In this document: positions 24,801-36,618 of the stretch, one piece after another
Layout of the letters: every line of letters begins with the position of its first letter
How positions within the stretch are numbered: the first letter of the stretch is position 1
NCBI GenBank assembly: GCA_014706295.1
Contig: JACSVZ010000001.1
Coordinates: 37,682,318-37,746,317, forward strand
Direction of reading: 5' to 3'
Source: Lycocorax pyrrhopterus obiensis
Taxonomy: Eukaryota; Chordata; Aves; Passeriformes; Paradisaeidae
DNA: 64,000 nt
Program-made: the position numbers and the translations under genes
Notes under the pieces: generated by a model
What the model was told of the DNA's origin: nothing
Seen by the model: the letters and a program-made list of their open reading frames with translations, nothing else
Database searches by the model: none

Positions 24801-27600
24801 CCTCCAACCTCTGCAGAGCATCCTGCAAGCCATGTCTTTCTCTCCCAAACCATGTTGGTTCCCTTCACAAGGAGTCTCTGTGCATTCAAATGAAAGCAAA
24901 AATACTTTTCACTTTGTTTTGTTGCATTTTTGGTTTTAGTCTCCTTATATTTGCTGTATCTAAATAATGTTACTCCAGTGACTGTACTCTCTATATGTCT
25001 TTGATAATTCCAAATGACAATAAATCTACTTTTTATATAAATATATAAACTCCCATTCTAAAAATAACCTGAGTAATGAGTAAAGGTATCAAAACCACCA
25101 ACAGCCATTGAACATTTTGAGGATCACTAGAAAACTTTCTTTTTTTTTGTTTTTATTGCTTTTCTGGGAACAAAAGTATAGATCCTTGGGCACAATTTGA
25201 AGCTTTTTTAATATTTTTCAGTTTGAGATCAATGCTAAGCAATCAGATTCATAATATCTGTACCTTTTTTTTCCCTAGGCTTGTTTGTCTTTTCTTCATC
25301 TGAGCCATTGACATCTTACCAAAATAAGGACCGACCTAAAATAATTGAAAATTTTGCTTTACTTAGATTCCATGTCCTTGGTGCACCTGAATAAATAACA
25401 GTATAAACACCCTACTGCTGGTTTTAAGTGGAATTTTCCTTGGATATAAATGGGAATGGAAGAACATCATGATGTCTGAATGTGACTTCATATTACCATA
25501 GGCTTCTTTATCTACTTGAAGACCTTATTATGCTGCTGGTGACTTTTGACAGATTCCTAGCTAAACAAACTTTTAAAAAAATTAATGCACATTTCAAAAC
25601 AGCAGGAGATAATTAGTATCATTAATGAGGCTACTCATTGGATTCCACAACAATATCTTTCACAGCAGGAGAATTAGACTATGTGTGAGTCAGGGACACT
25701 TACCCCTGACATTTTCTAATTACTTTTTGTAGGTTTTCTTAACTCACCTTAACTACCAGGGGACTTTGACATTGAAGCTGACCATGGTGGTCACTGTATG
25801 CCATCAATTACAGGACAGCGAGGTTACAAATCTGTCAGACACAAAATGTCTTCGTACTGACAGAGGATCAAGGTTGATGTTAAAAGAATTTATATTCTGG
25901 CCTTAAGAACTTGAGAGTTATGCCATTGTGTAAAAATCTATTTGATTTAAACTCAGATTTATATCAATAGTCTAGAACAAATATATATCAAAACTCTTAT
26001 TTTAAGCAAGTGCAACTGTGCCATGCAACCACTTCATGGTCTCTCTTCAAAAATGAAAAATATTTGGATTATAATCAAACTTAAGTACTTTTTGAACATT
26101 TTTATACGTCCTACAACATACTATAGAAATGAGCAAATTATTTTTTAGTTATTTGCCCTTGACATAACTCAGCTTCTTTCCGATTGGATGAGAGTTTTAT
26201 CCTTCACTTAAAAAAAATCAATTAAAGTATCACTGAGTGGTCTTAAAAAATCTGTCTGAGTCAGCATTACTGAGATATCTTAAATTTTAAAAAATCAGTA
26301 TCCTCATGCAATTAAATAAGAAAAACTGAAAGCAAAATTCTCGCAGCTACATTTTCATTTGACTTCTCACTCCTTGAAGGAAAAGTGGATGAATGTCGAG
26401 TACTAAGCAGAAGTTTTCTTCTGCTATCATGTACCTCCCCACCTTTTCTCTACTTTCTGTACACAGCGCTATTAAAATTTCTGCATCTACCTCTTGGCTT
26501 TACAGCTGTTGCATTTTAAATTTTCTACTCATTGTCACATTATTAATTATTTTTGAAAAATCTGCAAAATATCCTTTTTCCATGGGCTCTGACACCTGCT
26601 GAACACACTGTGAGATTTCAAGGCAGATAAAATACAGTCAATAGTAAAATAGTGAAAACAATTATAAAGTATTTAAATAATAATGGTAATTTTTTTTTTC
26701 CTTGGGTGCAACTCTTGTTTTATTTGAGATATTTCTAATTAAATTTTCTCCCTAATAAACTAGTGGATTGCTTTAAATTTTTCCATTTTCTGTTCACATG
26801 TAAGCAAAAATACAGGTGCAGAAAATGTCAGGAGGAACAGGAGAAAGTTTGATAGCAGGACAGGGATCACTTTTGCTGTGTGCAATCTTGTAGCATGAAG
26901 TTAAAATTACCAATAAGGGTTCTTTTGTGCCTTTGTGATACACAAAATTAATTAAATTCTTCTTGTGATAAATCTGCTACAATCCAGAAATATTTTCCTT
27001 CCAGGGCTTCCCTAGACAATTACCCACTTCAAAAGACCTTGAAGGATACCATATATACACAACATTCACATTACTTGACTGAGAAAGTAACATTGCTATT
27101 CTTCAGTACTCCTAGCAAAATTCCCAACAGCTCATGCATACCAAATAACAAGGTAAAAAATTTCCCGGTGTCATATCTTGTGTGAACAGCAAGTGCTTTT
27201 TTCTGTTTTGGAGCCACTAACATAAAAATCTTCACAGATAAAAAGATTTTAAAGCACAAAAATTTAAAGAATAGGCATATCTGACACATATTTTGTTGTG
27301 TCTCTTGTCTTTAACAAGTACAAGTTCTTTGATTGAGCAGCTCACTTGAAAAGATTTTCCATGACTGTTTATCTTTCTATTTTATTCTAAATTATTGCAG
27401 TTATCTAATAATCTGAAACAGGGGTTTTTTTGCATTTGCAAGGGAAATAAAACAGTAGAATCTAATGAAGGGTATGGTAGTATGCAGGATTAGTGTCTTG
27501 TACAGACTTTGTACCTTACTTTACTAGAACATCTGATTTTGTAGCTAATTTAATAACAATTCTACTGAGAAAGAAAAAAAAGACAAAATAACTTCTACAC
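18881..27600. other. Gene-free AT-rich unique DNA
   Basis: About 8.7 kb with no gene and no recognisable transposon. Open frames are 60-93 codons and unlike known proteins. The frame pair at 21505-21786 (plus) and 21691-21957 (minus) overlaps and looks like chance. A short everted repeat TGACCA-TGG-TGGTCA lies at 25779-25793. Long stretches of unbroken AT-rich sequence with scattered T and A runs suggest either true unique DNA or very old repeats decayed beyond recognition by eye. Confidence 0.65.
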
Positions 27601-27965
27601 GTTACGGAATTGGTGCAATAAAGGAGAAGGCCATTTTTCAAAGGCTTGTCTTATACCCTACTTTTATTATAGGAGCCTTACCACTCTTATCATGCACGCT
27701 TGAAAACTGATTTAATTAACTTCTGAATTTCATCTGACACACGGCTGTAACATGCACCCTGCCTGTTAAAAACACCCTTGTGGAAAACATTTCTTCCCAA
27801 TTCAGAAGGTATCTAAACAGCAGGGAATTTACTTTCCAAAGTCACATTAACCCTCCATGAGGCATGAATGCCGTATTGACAAATTTACATTCCATCGAAC
27901 AGACGTTTGTTTAATTTCTGAGTTTCTCAGAACACAGAATGCTTCCTGAAGAAGTCAGAACTCAG
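27601..27965. promoter_or_regulatory. Candidate conserved non-coding element
   Basis: A higher-complexity block containing GATTTAATTAAC (27710-27721) and several retained CpGs (near 27599, 27605, 27698, 27743, 27871, 27897 and 27904) in CpG-poor surroundings. Retention of CpGs in unmethylated or constrained DNA is one reason to suspect function. It has no open frame of note, no CpG island and no repeat signature. Inference only. Confidence 0.25.
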
Positions 27966-29560
27966 ATTGCTCCCTAAAGGGCAGGGGAAGTTTATGTGTT
28001 TTTTGTTGTTGTTGTTTTGTTTCTTTCCTGATAATGCAATCTTGTCTCTAGCACAGTGAGTGAACGGATATCAGGCAGATGGATTTCAAGGTTGATGTTC
28101 AACGCATACATTTTTAGTATTTGATTTGGCTTCAACTCTTGCTTTTCACATCCCGGGAAGAAAGGTTTTGCTTATTTGTCCATAAGCAAGAATTGCGCTT
28201 TCTTTTTCCTGGAATTCTTTTCAAAATACTTATCTAAACATTTATTAGCATTTTTTTCTCATATCTTTCATTTTATAGATTTTTTTCCTGGCTATGTCAG
28301 AAAGAACTGGACTCCTATTTTGCAATTCCTAATAGCCTGGTAACACTCAAAGGATGCTATGATTGTTAAGACCATCACATTTAACATTCTTAGGGCTTTT
28401 TTTCTGAAAATATGTGAAAGTCAAAATCACAAGCTGAATGCCAAAACCCAGTCCCACTGTCATGAAGGGAAACTCCAGCATAAGTGGCCCCCTATTGATA
28501 TCCTTTCTCATACTAACAAGCAGTCTACAGTAAAGTTTCACTTTTATCAAGAGAATGGCTTGACCACAGTCAGTATGAATGGAAGTAAATTGACCTTACC
28601 TCTACTGGAGTTAAAACACACACACATACACACACAAAATCAAAGCATCACAAAGACCACATTCAGCCTTTGAAGACATTTAAGTTTAGGCTCAGAAATT
28701 CTCTCTGGAGACCTTCAAACACTCCTTTCTCTTTTCATTTACTGTACTGGGACTTAGCAATTTACCTGTAATTTTAAAACATAGATCCAAGTGCCTAAAT
28801 TAGGTATATCTGGTCTTTCCCACATTTCTAAAAATGTTGAGTCTTATCTTCTGTATGTCTATAAGCTATTTGAATTCCTCTAAATGTACCAAGGCAAATA
28901 GACTTATTAATATGGTAAAAATAGAAGAATACAGCTGGGAAGAATATTTCAGCATGCAATGGCATTGTGCCTACATCTATACAAGACCTAAAAGCAGAAA
29001 GTTCTTCAGGTTCCATTGTTAATTTCCAGCATGAAAGTTGAAAAGAAAAGCTTTTTTAAAAAGACTTTTATATAGGGTTACGTGTATTTTGCAGTGGATA
29101 CACACATACACATATATACTTATTGATTCCACAGGTTTTCAGTTTGCAAGAATGAATGAATAATTTTAAAATGGTGCTGTTCTTTCAAGAAGACAATATT
29201 TTCTCAATTAATACAATGCCAGCAGCATGCCCAGGTGAGTGTAGTGTAATAGGTATATCTGTCTGTTGAAGGCAAACACTTCAGTTGGTGCAACATTCTT
29301 TGTACTAGTTTCTTCAACGATTTTTTTTACCTCGGTTTTGCAAAGTCTTCGCTTACCTTAAGTGCTGCATAGCCCTTTATGAAAGGCAAATTTTAACAGC
29401 TTTGACAAGAAGATGGTGATATTAATCATAATTCAAACAGTAGTAGTAACTGGTGCTGTGAGGAAAAGATAGCAGCTGGCATAGTCCAGAAAAGACCCTA
29501 ATTTTGACATTTCATTCACCTCTGCCTGGGCAAAGGTGGCTCAGCAATATACCATTTGTC
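27966..29560. other. Gene-free DNA with a CA microsatellite
   Basis: No gene recognised. It contains a T/TTG-rich stretch at 27998-28021 and the CA repeat listed separately. The overlapping antisense frames at 28347-28550 and 28359-28673, and at 28828-29016 and 28834-29022, are mirror frames through AT-rich DNA. Neither member of each pair shows a domain. Confidence 0.65.
28617..28636. repeat. (CA)n microsatellite, short
   Basis: A dinucleotide CA repeat of about ten units interrupted once by a T. It is too short to be a strong marker but may vary in length. Confidence 0.85.
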
Positions 29561-29890
29561 TTCATCTGTCTTCCCAGCACTGCAAGTTGACAGGATAACA
29601 GCATGGTTGCTTGGCGGTCTGCAACGGCAAACTGCCCTTTATCTACCTAATCACAGTTCAGTGTAGCATAAGGAAAGTAATTTTACAGGTGTGTAGCAAA
29701 ATCTGAATCCTCCTGGCCACCCAATCGTGGGAGTGCTTTACAAGGTGGATCTAATCATAGCGAGACATTTCCAGTCGGCTACTGATAGCTGCCAGCCTTT
29801 GAAGCTGCAGTCAAGTCAGATGTAAATAACATAAAATGAAGGCACAGAACATTAAAGGCAGAAACTATGTAAAACCAGTTGAGCTTATTA
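29561..29890. promoter_or_regulatory. Candidate conserved non-coding element
   Basis: This block reads differently from its neighbourhood. It has balanced composition, no homopolymers, and at least five CpGs between 29610 and 29780 (GGCGGT, AACGGC, ATCGTG, GCGAGA, GTCGGC) in CpG-poor DNA. It contains a GGATAAC GATA-like word near 29593, CTAATCAC near 29647, CTAATCAT near 29751 and GTAAATAAC (forkhead-like) at 29822-29830. There is no open frame or repeat signature. I infer a possible long-range enhancer; the sequence alone cannot prove it. Confidence 0.27.
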
Positions 29891-32800
29891 GTACCAAATT
29901 ACTGATGTTCCATCTGCTGGGGTGGTAATACTTGTTTTCAAACTGCCTGACTGCAATGCTTCATTTCACAGAGAGCCCATGTTCGATGGGTCTGTAGGGA
30001 ACACTCAACAGAGACTGACAATGGAAGGAGATAGTGACAAATACATAATTACTCTTTGAGAGTGCAGTGTGTTCATTAAGAAAACTAGCAATTTGTCTGT
30101 GGTACAGAATATATATATCATAATATATATTCCCATATATGCATAGACTCTACAAACTTGAGAGCAGAATTAAGGAAAATTTCTTGGATCCTCACTACTT
30201 TGAAAAACAAGAAAATCTGTAATAAATAGATATGTAGAGCATGTTAAGAAAAAAGAAAAAAAAACAAACCCAAAAACAAACAAAAATCACTATAGGCCGT
30301 ATCTAACCTGTACGTAAATTTTAAAATTTAAGAAATTCACTTTGACATTTTTTATGCTTGTTCGAACACCTCAATTTGTTAATATACTTCAGAAAAGACT
30401 GTTTTAAAGAAAGAACTAGCAATATTGTTGTTACTGGCACACACTTAGACAATGTCCCAGCTGTAACACTGAGCAGCAACTAAAATGGGATTGGATTCTA
30501 ATGAAACAAACTGTAGGAAGTAGAATTAGGATCTTTGTTAAACCACATTATGACATAAAAAGCCAATGGAATATGCTAATACCTTACCATCTGGCAATTA
30601 GAATTCCTCCTCCTTAGATCTGTCTCCCACAAATACCATCATGTTAGCTCCCACACTGCTCTTCATGATTAAGAATTCATTTTTCCTGTTCACTAAATAA
30701 CTCAACTTATCCTTAGAGCTGAGTTACTCATGAGTAATTCAAATCCTCTCTGATCTTTACAAATAATTCTTCTAGAAGTAAGTTTTCAGAGAAGCCAGAT
30801 TTTCTTGAAAATTTATGACTAAAAGTATTGCAGGAGACTGCTGAGAAAGTTGAAAGGTGTTTCTGTCTGGAAACCCTGTGAAAGGGGAAGTTCAACATAT
30901 TCTTTTGCCAATATGGATTTTTGTTGCAAGTTACAATTCCTAATGCAAGTCATATTATTTAGATTTTATTCTACACTGAGCTGGGAAAAAGAGCCATCAC
31001 AGAATAATGATCCACAAAAGAAAACAAATAAACATGAGGAAGTAATCTTATTCTGATACAAATAGTGAAAAAAGGTAAAGAACTAACCTTCCTCATATAT
31101 ACTGTCTGAATGAAAACTTTATAATTACAAAGATAATGGATACTGTCAAGCTGAACAGTTATTTGGAATCCAGTCAAGCAACACAAAATATTTTATTTTG
31201 TTATTCAAACAGATTTGGTCTGTGAAAAAAAATTAAACACTGATATAACTCTTTGATAGATATTAATATAGCTAATAACAGATGGAAAAAGGATGGTTTA
31301 TTTAGATTCTTTACTGACTAATGGTACCAAGGCAACTGAACTTGTGAATTACTATTACTGGAAAGAAAAATTTCTGCACGTTTACTAATTTTATTATTAA
31401 AAGGAAGTTTCTTCAGAACACAGAATAATTCTAGCACCTAGTACAGTACAATGACAATGGTAATATTTTAGGTATGCTATCACCTAGCTAATAAACTAAA
31501 ACAAAATTTGGTTAATGGTTGATAGCTGTTGACTGTTAGTTCAGACTTGTTTGTCGTCATGTCTTATCAGTAGTGGAATGCATGCCCTTTGATACTGCAT
31601 TAACAATTTAAGAGAATTTGGTTTTGCAGCCTTCTCCCAAACTCCTAAGGAAGTCTTGTAATAATAGTCTTGTCACTACATTTTTACATCAGCTATGTCA
31701 GTTATGGCTTTACAAGGGAATTACCAATATAAAGTAAAAAATCAAGATTTACTGTGCTTAATGTCAACTTGCAGTCTAGCCAGATATACAGCTGATATAG
31801 CAAACAAATTTAAAATTTTTGCAATCAACTTAGAAACAGCTTTTACAATGAATTCAATAATTTAGTTTGGAGTGAAGATGACTCCATGCATCCCAGGTGT
31901 AAATAAATAACACAATGTCCTGTAACTTTCTGTCACAAAAGACAGGGAAGAAAATCTGAGATTTAAACTTGGGAAAGGAGAAACCAAGAGGAATCCCACA
32001 CTCATGCACACACAGCACAGAAAGTTGCTACCTTGGAAATAACCAATTTCAAAAAAAACCCCAAAAATGTAAATAACTCCCTGAAAAGACCTTTTCTGTC
32101 TTGCTCATCTGGGGTGCAGCAAATTTGAAAACAAGAATGCTGCCACCTGTGCAGATGGAAATAAATCAATAAATTAATCCCTGAAATGCACAGACATAGA
32201 CTGGGAAAAAAATTATTAGAAAGCTGATCTGCGGAGTCCTGAATATCAGAGACAGCTTCAGATTTGTAAATCAACCTCAAACATACCATAGAGCAAGGCA
32301 TTTAAAAACAGATTGGGTAAAACCCTGAAATGTGCTAAATTAAAATTAAAATTAAAAGGTTTTGGCTATTTATATACCTTGTTAAATAACATAATGATTG
32401 TATTAGGATTTTAACTGGTCTTAGTTCTTAGACACCTGGCAATTGGAAATATGCACTGCTGTAGTGCCCATTGTTAATTAAATATAGCTGTGCAAGTTAT
32501 AAGTGCATTAGAAGTACCTCACCTGAATTCTAATATATGTCCCATTTGTCTTTGCAGAATGGACTTTAGACAATTCAAAGACAAATGATGTCCTCTCCAA
32601 CATCCAACTCCCTGGTGACTAAGAAAAATGTCCAAAGAAATATTTTCTTCCAATAAAAAGTTTGTGCTTCAGAGAGATTGTATTGTATCTTGTAACTTCC
32701 TTGAGTGTCCAGTACATGAGCAAATCTAACAAGAAAGGAGCAAATATGACACTGCCAGAAGGCTTATTTACATTTTAGAACTATTAAGAAAGCTGACAAA

Positions 32801-34995
32801 GAATGTGTGATTTCAGATTATCTAGTCTGTGGCCCTCATTTGCAGACTAATTTGGTTATAGTGACTATTTCCCCAATGCCAGAATTGATTGAATAAAAAT
32901 AACAGATATCATTAGAACTCATTAAAGGTTTTGAACATTTATTAGTCATTTAAAATATGCTAATAGGTCTACTATGATTTTACTAGATAATTTTATTTAA
33001 CATATTAAATATATCAAGTAAAAATGTAATAAATGCAAAATAATATTGTACAGTAAAGGATAGCAAGCTTTGTAGTATATTCTCTATATGACTTTTACAC
33101 GGAAAAACGGCAATTTCATGGTTTTTGATGCCTCATTTTTTATTAGCATGCTATTACTGAAATCACGATATGTAAAAAATATATATATGTCTATTTGTAA
33201 CGCCAAAATAATATTTTTTTTTCCAAATGGTTGCAAAATCAAAGATATGGAATACCTTTTGTTTATACACGTAGCCACTAGACAATGATCTCAGTCTACA
33301 GCTATTTGAAAAGTCCTTAAACATGAATGCCATTATTATAATGAAAAGATCATTAATAACTCCCACCTCTTATCAGGGTATCAACATTGAAACTGGGAGA
33401 CTTGCTTGTGATTTCCTGTGACTTTCATTTCCTCATCTGTGCATTTCTTCACCTTTTGCAAACAGAAAAGGTATTCCTCTAAGCTTAAGCAAGACATGAG
33501 AATCATGAAAAGGAAAAACAACTGCTCTAAATTTCCCGTTATTACCACAACATGCAAATATAATGAACAAACACACACAGCCGCTTGACTGATACTAAAC
33601 ATATTTTAAAAAGTATATTGTGTAGTAGATGACACAGTTCTAAGTCAACTATGTACATACACACAAATATATATATTATAACAATAACTATAAGAAATCA
33701 TTATATTTCCACAGGAAGTAGTTTAGTTCCTGATGTTCGTTTTCTCATATTGGGGCCCAAAAGATAAAAACTTTTGTTCCTTCACTCTTTCTCTTTTCCT
33801 TTCAAAACTTTAGAGAGCAGACTTCTTAAAATAAGGTCTTAAACATTTCTGTTGTTCCTTCCTAAAGTTTCTATCCTACTTTCATTTTCCATGATCCAAG
33901 ACTATTCATCTTCATGCATTTTCAAATTCCTTTGTCTGAAGAAAAACATGTCAAAAGCTACACAAAAACCTGAAAAATTCACACAGAAAAAAACCCAAAC
34001 TTTTTTTTACAGAAAGATCTCCAAGAATGACATGAAACCTAAAATACCTGTAATGGGCTTTATTACTGTTGGTTTTGCTGTAGGTTCACTTTATTCACTG
34101 TAGACAAAAGCCAAAGAAGGGCTAGCATTTGAGCAATAACCGAGAAACTAACCAAGTTGAAAAGATAAGTTTGTCTTTTTAGCATTGTCAAACAGGGAAA
34201 AGAGAGAAAAAGGTAAAAGAACACCGCTGTTGATTTTTTCATCTCAGAATTGAATTGCATGCTAATATTATATTCCTTTGTAAAAGTACACATTCACTTA
34301 TTACCACGTGATCTTTTTGTAATAACAGAAAAATGTCTTATTTACATGCCAAAAAGAAGATTTTTAGTAATTTTATTATTAATCAATATTTTTCATTGAG
34401 TTGTTCACTAATGGAAAAATTGAATACATCTAAGGTAAATTGTGTTCTATAAGTATACTTTCACTCTAAAGATTCTGAAAGGAATCTAAATGACTATTCA
34501 AATAAAGCTGTTTACCTAGCAGACATCTAAAACTGGGTTTCATAAAATCAAACCTTATTATCTTGGGAGAATTATACTTAAAATTGTTTGACACCTAAGT
34601 AGAAACATATCCTAAACAGACAATCAATCACAATATCATGCCTTGCCATTATCTCAGCAATATATGTACTAACTGCATAAAATGAATGACTATTATTGGA
34701 GAAATTGAATAAATAAACAACACTTTTGGACACATTTTACTGATTAAACAGATCAGTGTTTTTATTTTACTATATGAAGGGGAAAATTTCTTCATATGGA
34801 ATTCTGTAACTTGGGTTTTTGTTTTATTAAAATCAGTATGTTCCATACAACAGCTCCCAAATGATATTTAAGTCTATGTTCTACTATATTTTGCAATTGA
34901 AGTGAAAAAATATTATTTTATAAATTTTGTGTGATGTTATGTGCACTGTGTGCAATAAAACACAGTTCATAACTAAACCCCAATAATTTAAAATT
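29891..34995. other. Gene-free AT-rich unique DNA
   Basis: No gene or transposon recognised. It contains an A-rich low-complexity stretch (30248-30285), AT dinucleotide-rich patches (30108-30140 and 33660-33680) and a short AAAATT-type tandem repeat at 32338-32358. A splice-acceptor-like TTTGTCTTTGCAG (32545-32557) followed about 100 bases later by AATAAA (32652-32657) is noted as a weak possible terminal non-coding exon. The mirrored frames around 33084-33366 are AT-rich shadows of each other. Confidence 0.65.
32338..32358. repeat. Short AAAATT-type tandem repeat
   Basis: About three and a half units of a six-base A/T-rich motif in direct tandem. No further significance is seen. Confidence 0.7.
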
Positions 34996-35191
34996 ATCCT
35001 TGGTGAAGCAGAAGACAGAGACATTCAATACCTTCTTCATCTCAGTTGTTACGGGTGTACATTGCTACAGCAATTTCAGGACCCTGAAAACAGTGGCAAA
35101 GTCTGGGGTAAGGAAAGCTTATCCTCAGTGCAGATTAGGGATGACCTAAAACAGCTGAACACACAGAAGGCTGGGATGGGCATATCTACAA

Positions 35192-36368
35192 GTGCTGGGG
35201 GAGCTGGCTGATACCATTGCAAGTCCACTCTTGATCATCTTTGGAAGCCCATGGGATCAAGGGAGGTCCCTGATGACTGGAAGAAAGAAAACGCCCTCTT
35301 TTCAGGAAGAGCAAGAAAGAGTATCCAGGAAACTACAGTTTGGTCAGTCTCACCTTATGAAAATGATGACACAACCAATCTAGAAACAGTTTCTGAATTT
35401 ATGGAGGGCAAGAAGGGGATTGGGAATAGTCAGTGGGGATCTCTGAAGGGGAAATTATGCATGCCTGACTGACCTTATAGCCTTCCATGATGAGAAGACT
35501 GGTTCAGTAGATGAGGGGAGGGCAGTGAATATTGTCTACTTTAGCACGACTTTTGACACTGTCTCCCATAATTTCCTCATAGGCAAGTTGATGAACCATG
35601 GGCTAGACAAATGGACAGTAAAGTGATTATGAAATTTGCTGAATTGCTGGACTCAAAAGGTTAGCATCAGTGGTATGGAGTCCAGCTGGAGGCCAGCCAC
35701 AAATAATATACCCCAGGGGTTGATATTGGCACCCATACCACTTAACATCCTCTTTGACAATCTGGACAATGGGGCAGAATGCACTTTCAGCAGGTTTGCA
35801 GAGAATGCAAAACTAGGACAAGTCTCTGATACACCAGATGATTGGAGAAATGAGCTGACAGGAACATCATGAAGTTCAACAAGGAAAAATGCCAAGTTCT
35901 GCACCTAGAGAGGAATAATGCCATCCAGTACTAAACATTTAGGCCAACTGGTTGGATTGAAGTTTGGCAAAGGGCCTGATGGTCGTGGTGGTTACCCAGC
36001 TGACCACCAAGGAGCACAGCAAAGAAGACCAGCAGTTTCCTGGGCTGAGTTAGGAAAAGCTTCACCAGCAGGCTGGGGGAAGTGATTCTTCCCCTCTACT
36101 CAGTCCTGATGAGACACATTTGATGTTCTGGGTCCAGGCCAGGACTCCTCAGTACAAGAGAGAAATACATTTACTGGAGAAAATCTGGTGCAAGACTGTG
36201 AAGACGATGAAGGTGTTGGAACATCTGTGGCATGAGCTGAGGATGAGAAAGCTAGGAGACTTCATACTGGAGTGGGCTCATGAGAGTCATATCAGTATTT
36301 ATAATTACCTGATGGGAGAAGCCAGACTCTTCTTAATGGTGTTTAGTGAAAGAGCAAGACTCAGTTGA
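35192..36368 (+). pseudogene. Decayed CR1 ORF2 reverse-transcriptase domain
   Basis: In an active CR1 this region encodes the RNA-dependent DNA polymerase that copies element RNA at the target site. Here it survives only as fragments in three frames: 35192-35383, 35251-35472, 35636-35872 and 36120-36368. The fragment 35636-35872 is the most readable. It keeps IPQGLILAPIPLNILF (residues 25-40 of that frame; family form VPQGSVLGPVLFN) and the metal-binding position, where the usual FADD has become FAEN (residues 54-57, bases 35795-35806). Loss of the paired aspartates would abolish catalysis even without the frameshifts. It is a dead relic. Confidence 0.9.
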
Positions 36369-36428
36369 CGCAAAGTAAAACAGAGGCAATTCCACTCAAA
36401 CATTAGAAAAAGGTTTTGCTTTTTAAAA

Positions 36429-36440
36429 CTTTTTTTTTTT
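36429..36440 (+). repeat. Poly(T) run inside the CR1 copy
   Basis: A run of about 12 T inside the CR1 3' region, where the consensus has mixed sequence. It is a later microsatellite expansion or replacement within the dead element and breaks its alignment locally. Confidence 0.75.
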
Positions 36441-36618
36441 TTGTGATTGTGGTCACACACTGGAACCTACCCACACAGGTTGTGGAGTCTGTGTCCTTGG
36501 GAATATCCAAAAACAAATAGGCACAGCCCTGATCAATTTGCTCTGGGTCACCTTGCTCTTAGAAGGAGGGTTGAACTAGATGAGGTGATTTCCAATTCCA
36601 TTCATTCTGTGATTCAGT

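Larger units (their letters stand above)
34996..36618 (+). mobile_element. CR1 LINE, 5'-truncated, about 1.6 kb, plus strand
   Basis: This is the longest repeat in the window. Reading left to right it follows the CR1 ORF2 reverse-transcriptase region and 3' UTR. The block around 35190-35290 matches the 'LREL..D....L..IF..SW..G..P.DW' region, followed by the GNYRP/QHGF/KGKSCLTN region (35310-35470), the FDTVSHN region (35545-35575), the PQG..L.P...NI..ND region (35711-35765), the catalytic FADD region (35795-35806), the KFNKGKC region (35870-35895) and the C-terminal domain with LYS..R (36095-36120). It ends with the typical TGGACTAGATGA-like stretch and an ATTCTGTGATTCA tail near 36604-36616. 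The endonuclease domain is missing through 5' truncation. Frameshifts and stops break the frame repeatedly. Confidence 0.95.

Noticed and set aside
33084..33366. Frames on both strands over the same AT-rich interval
   Set aside because: Mirror open frames through AT-rich DNA with no domain; expected by chance.
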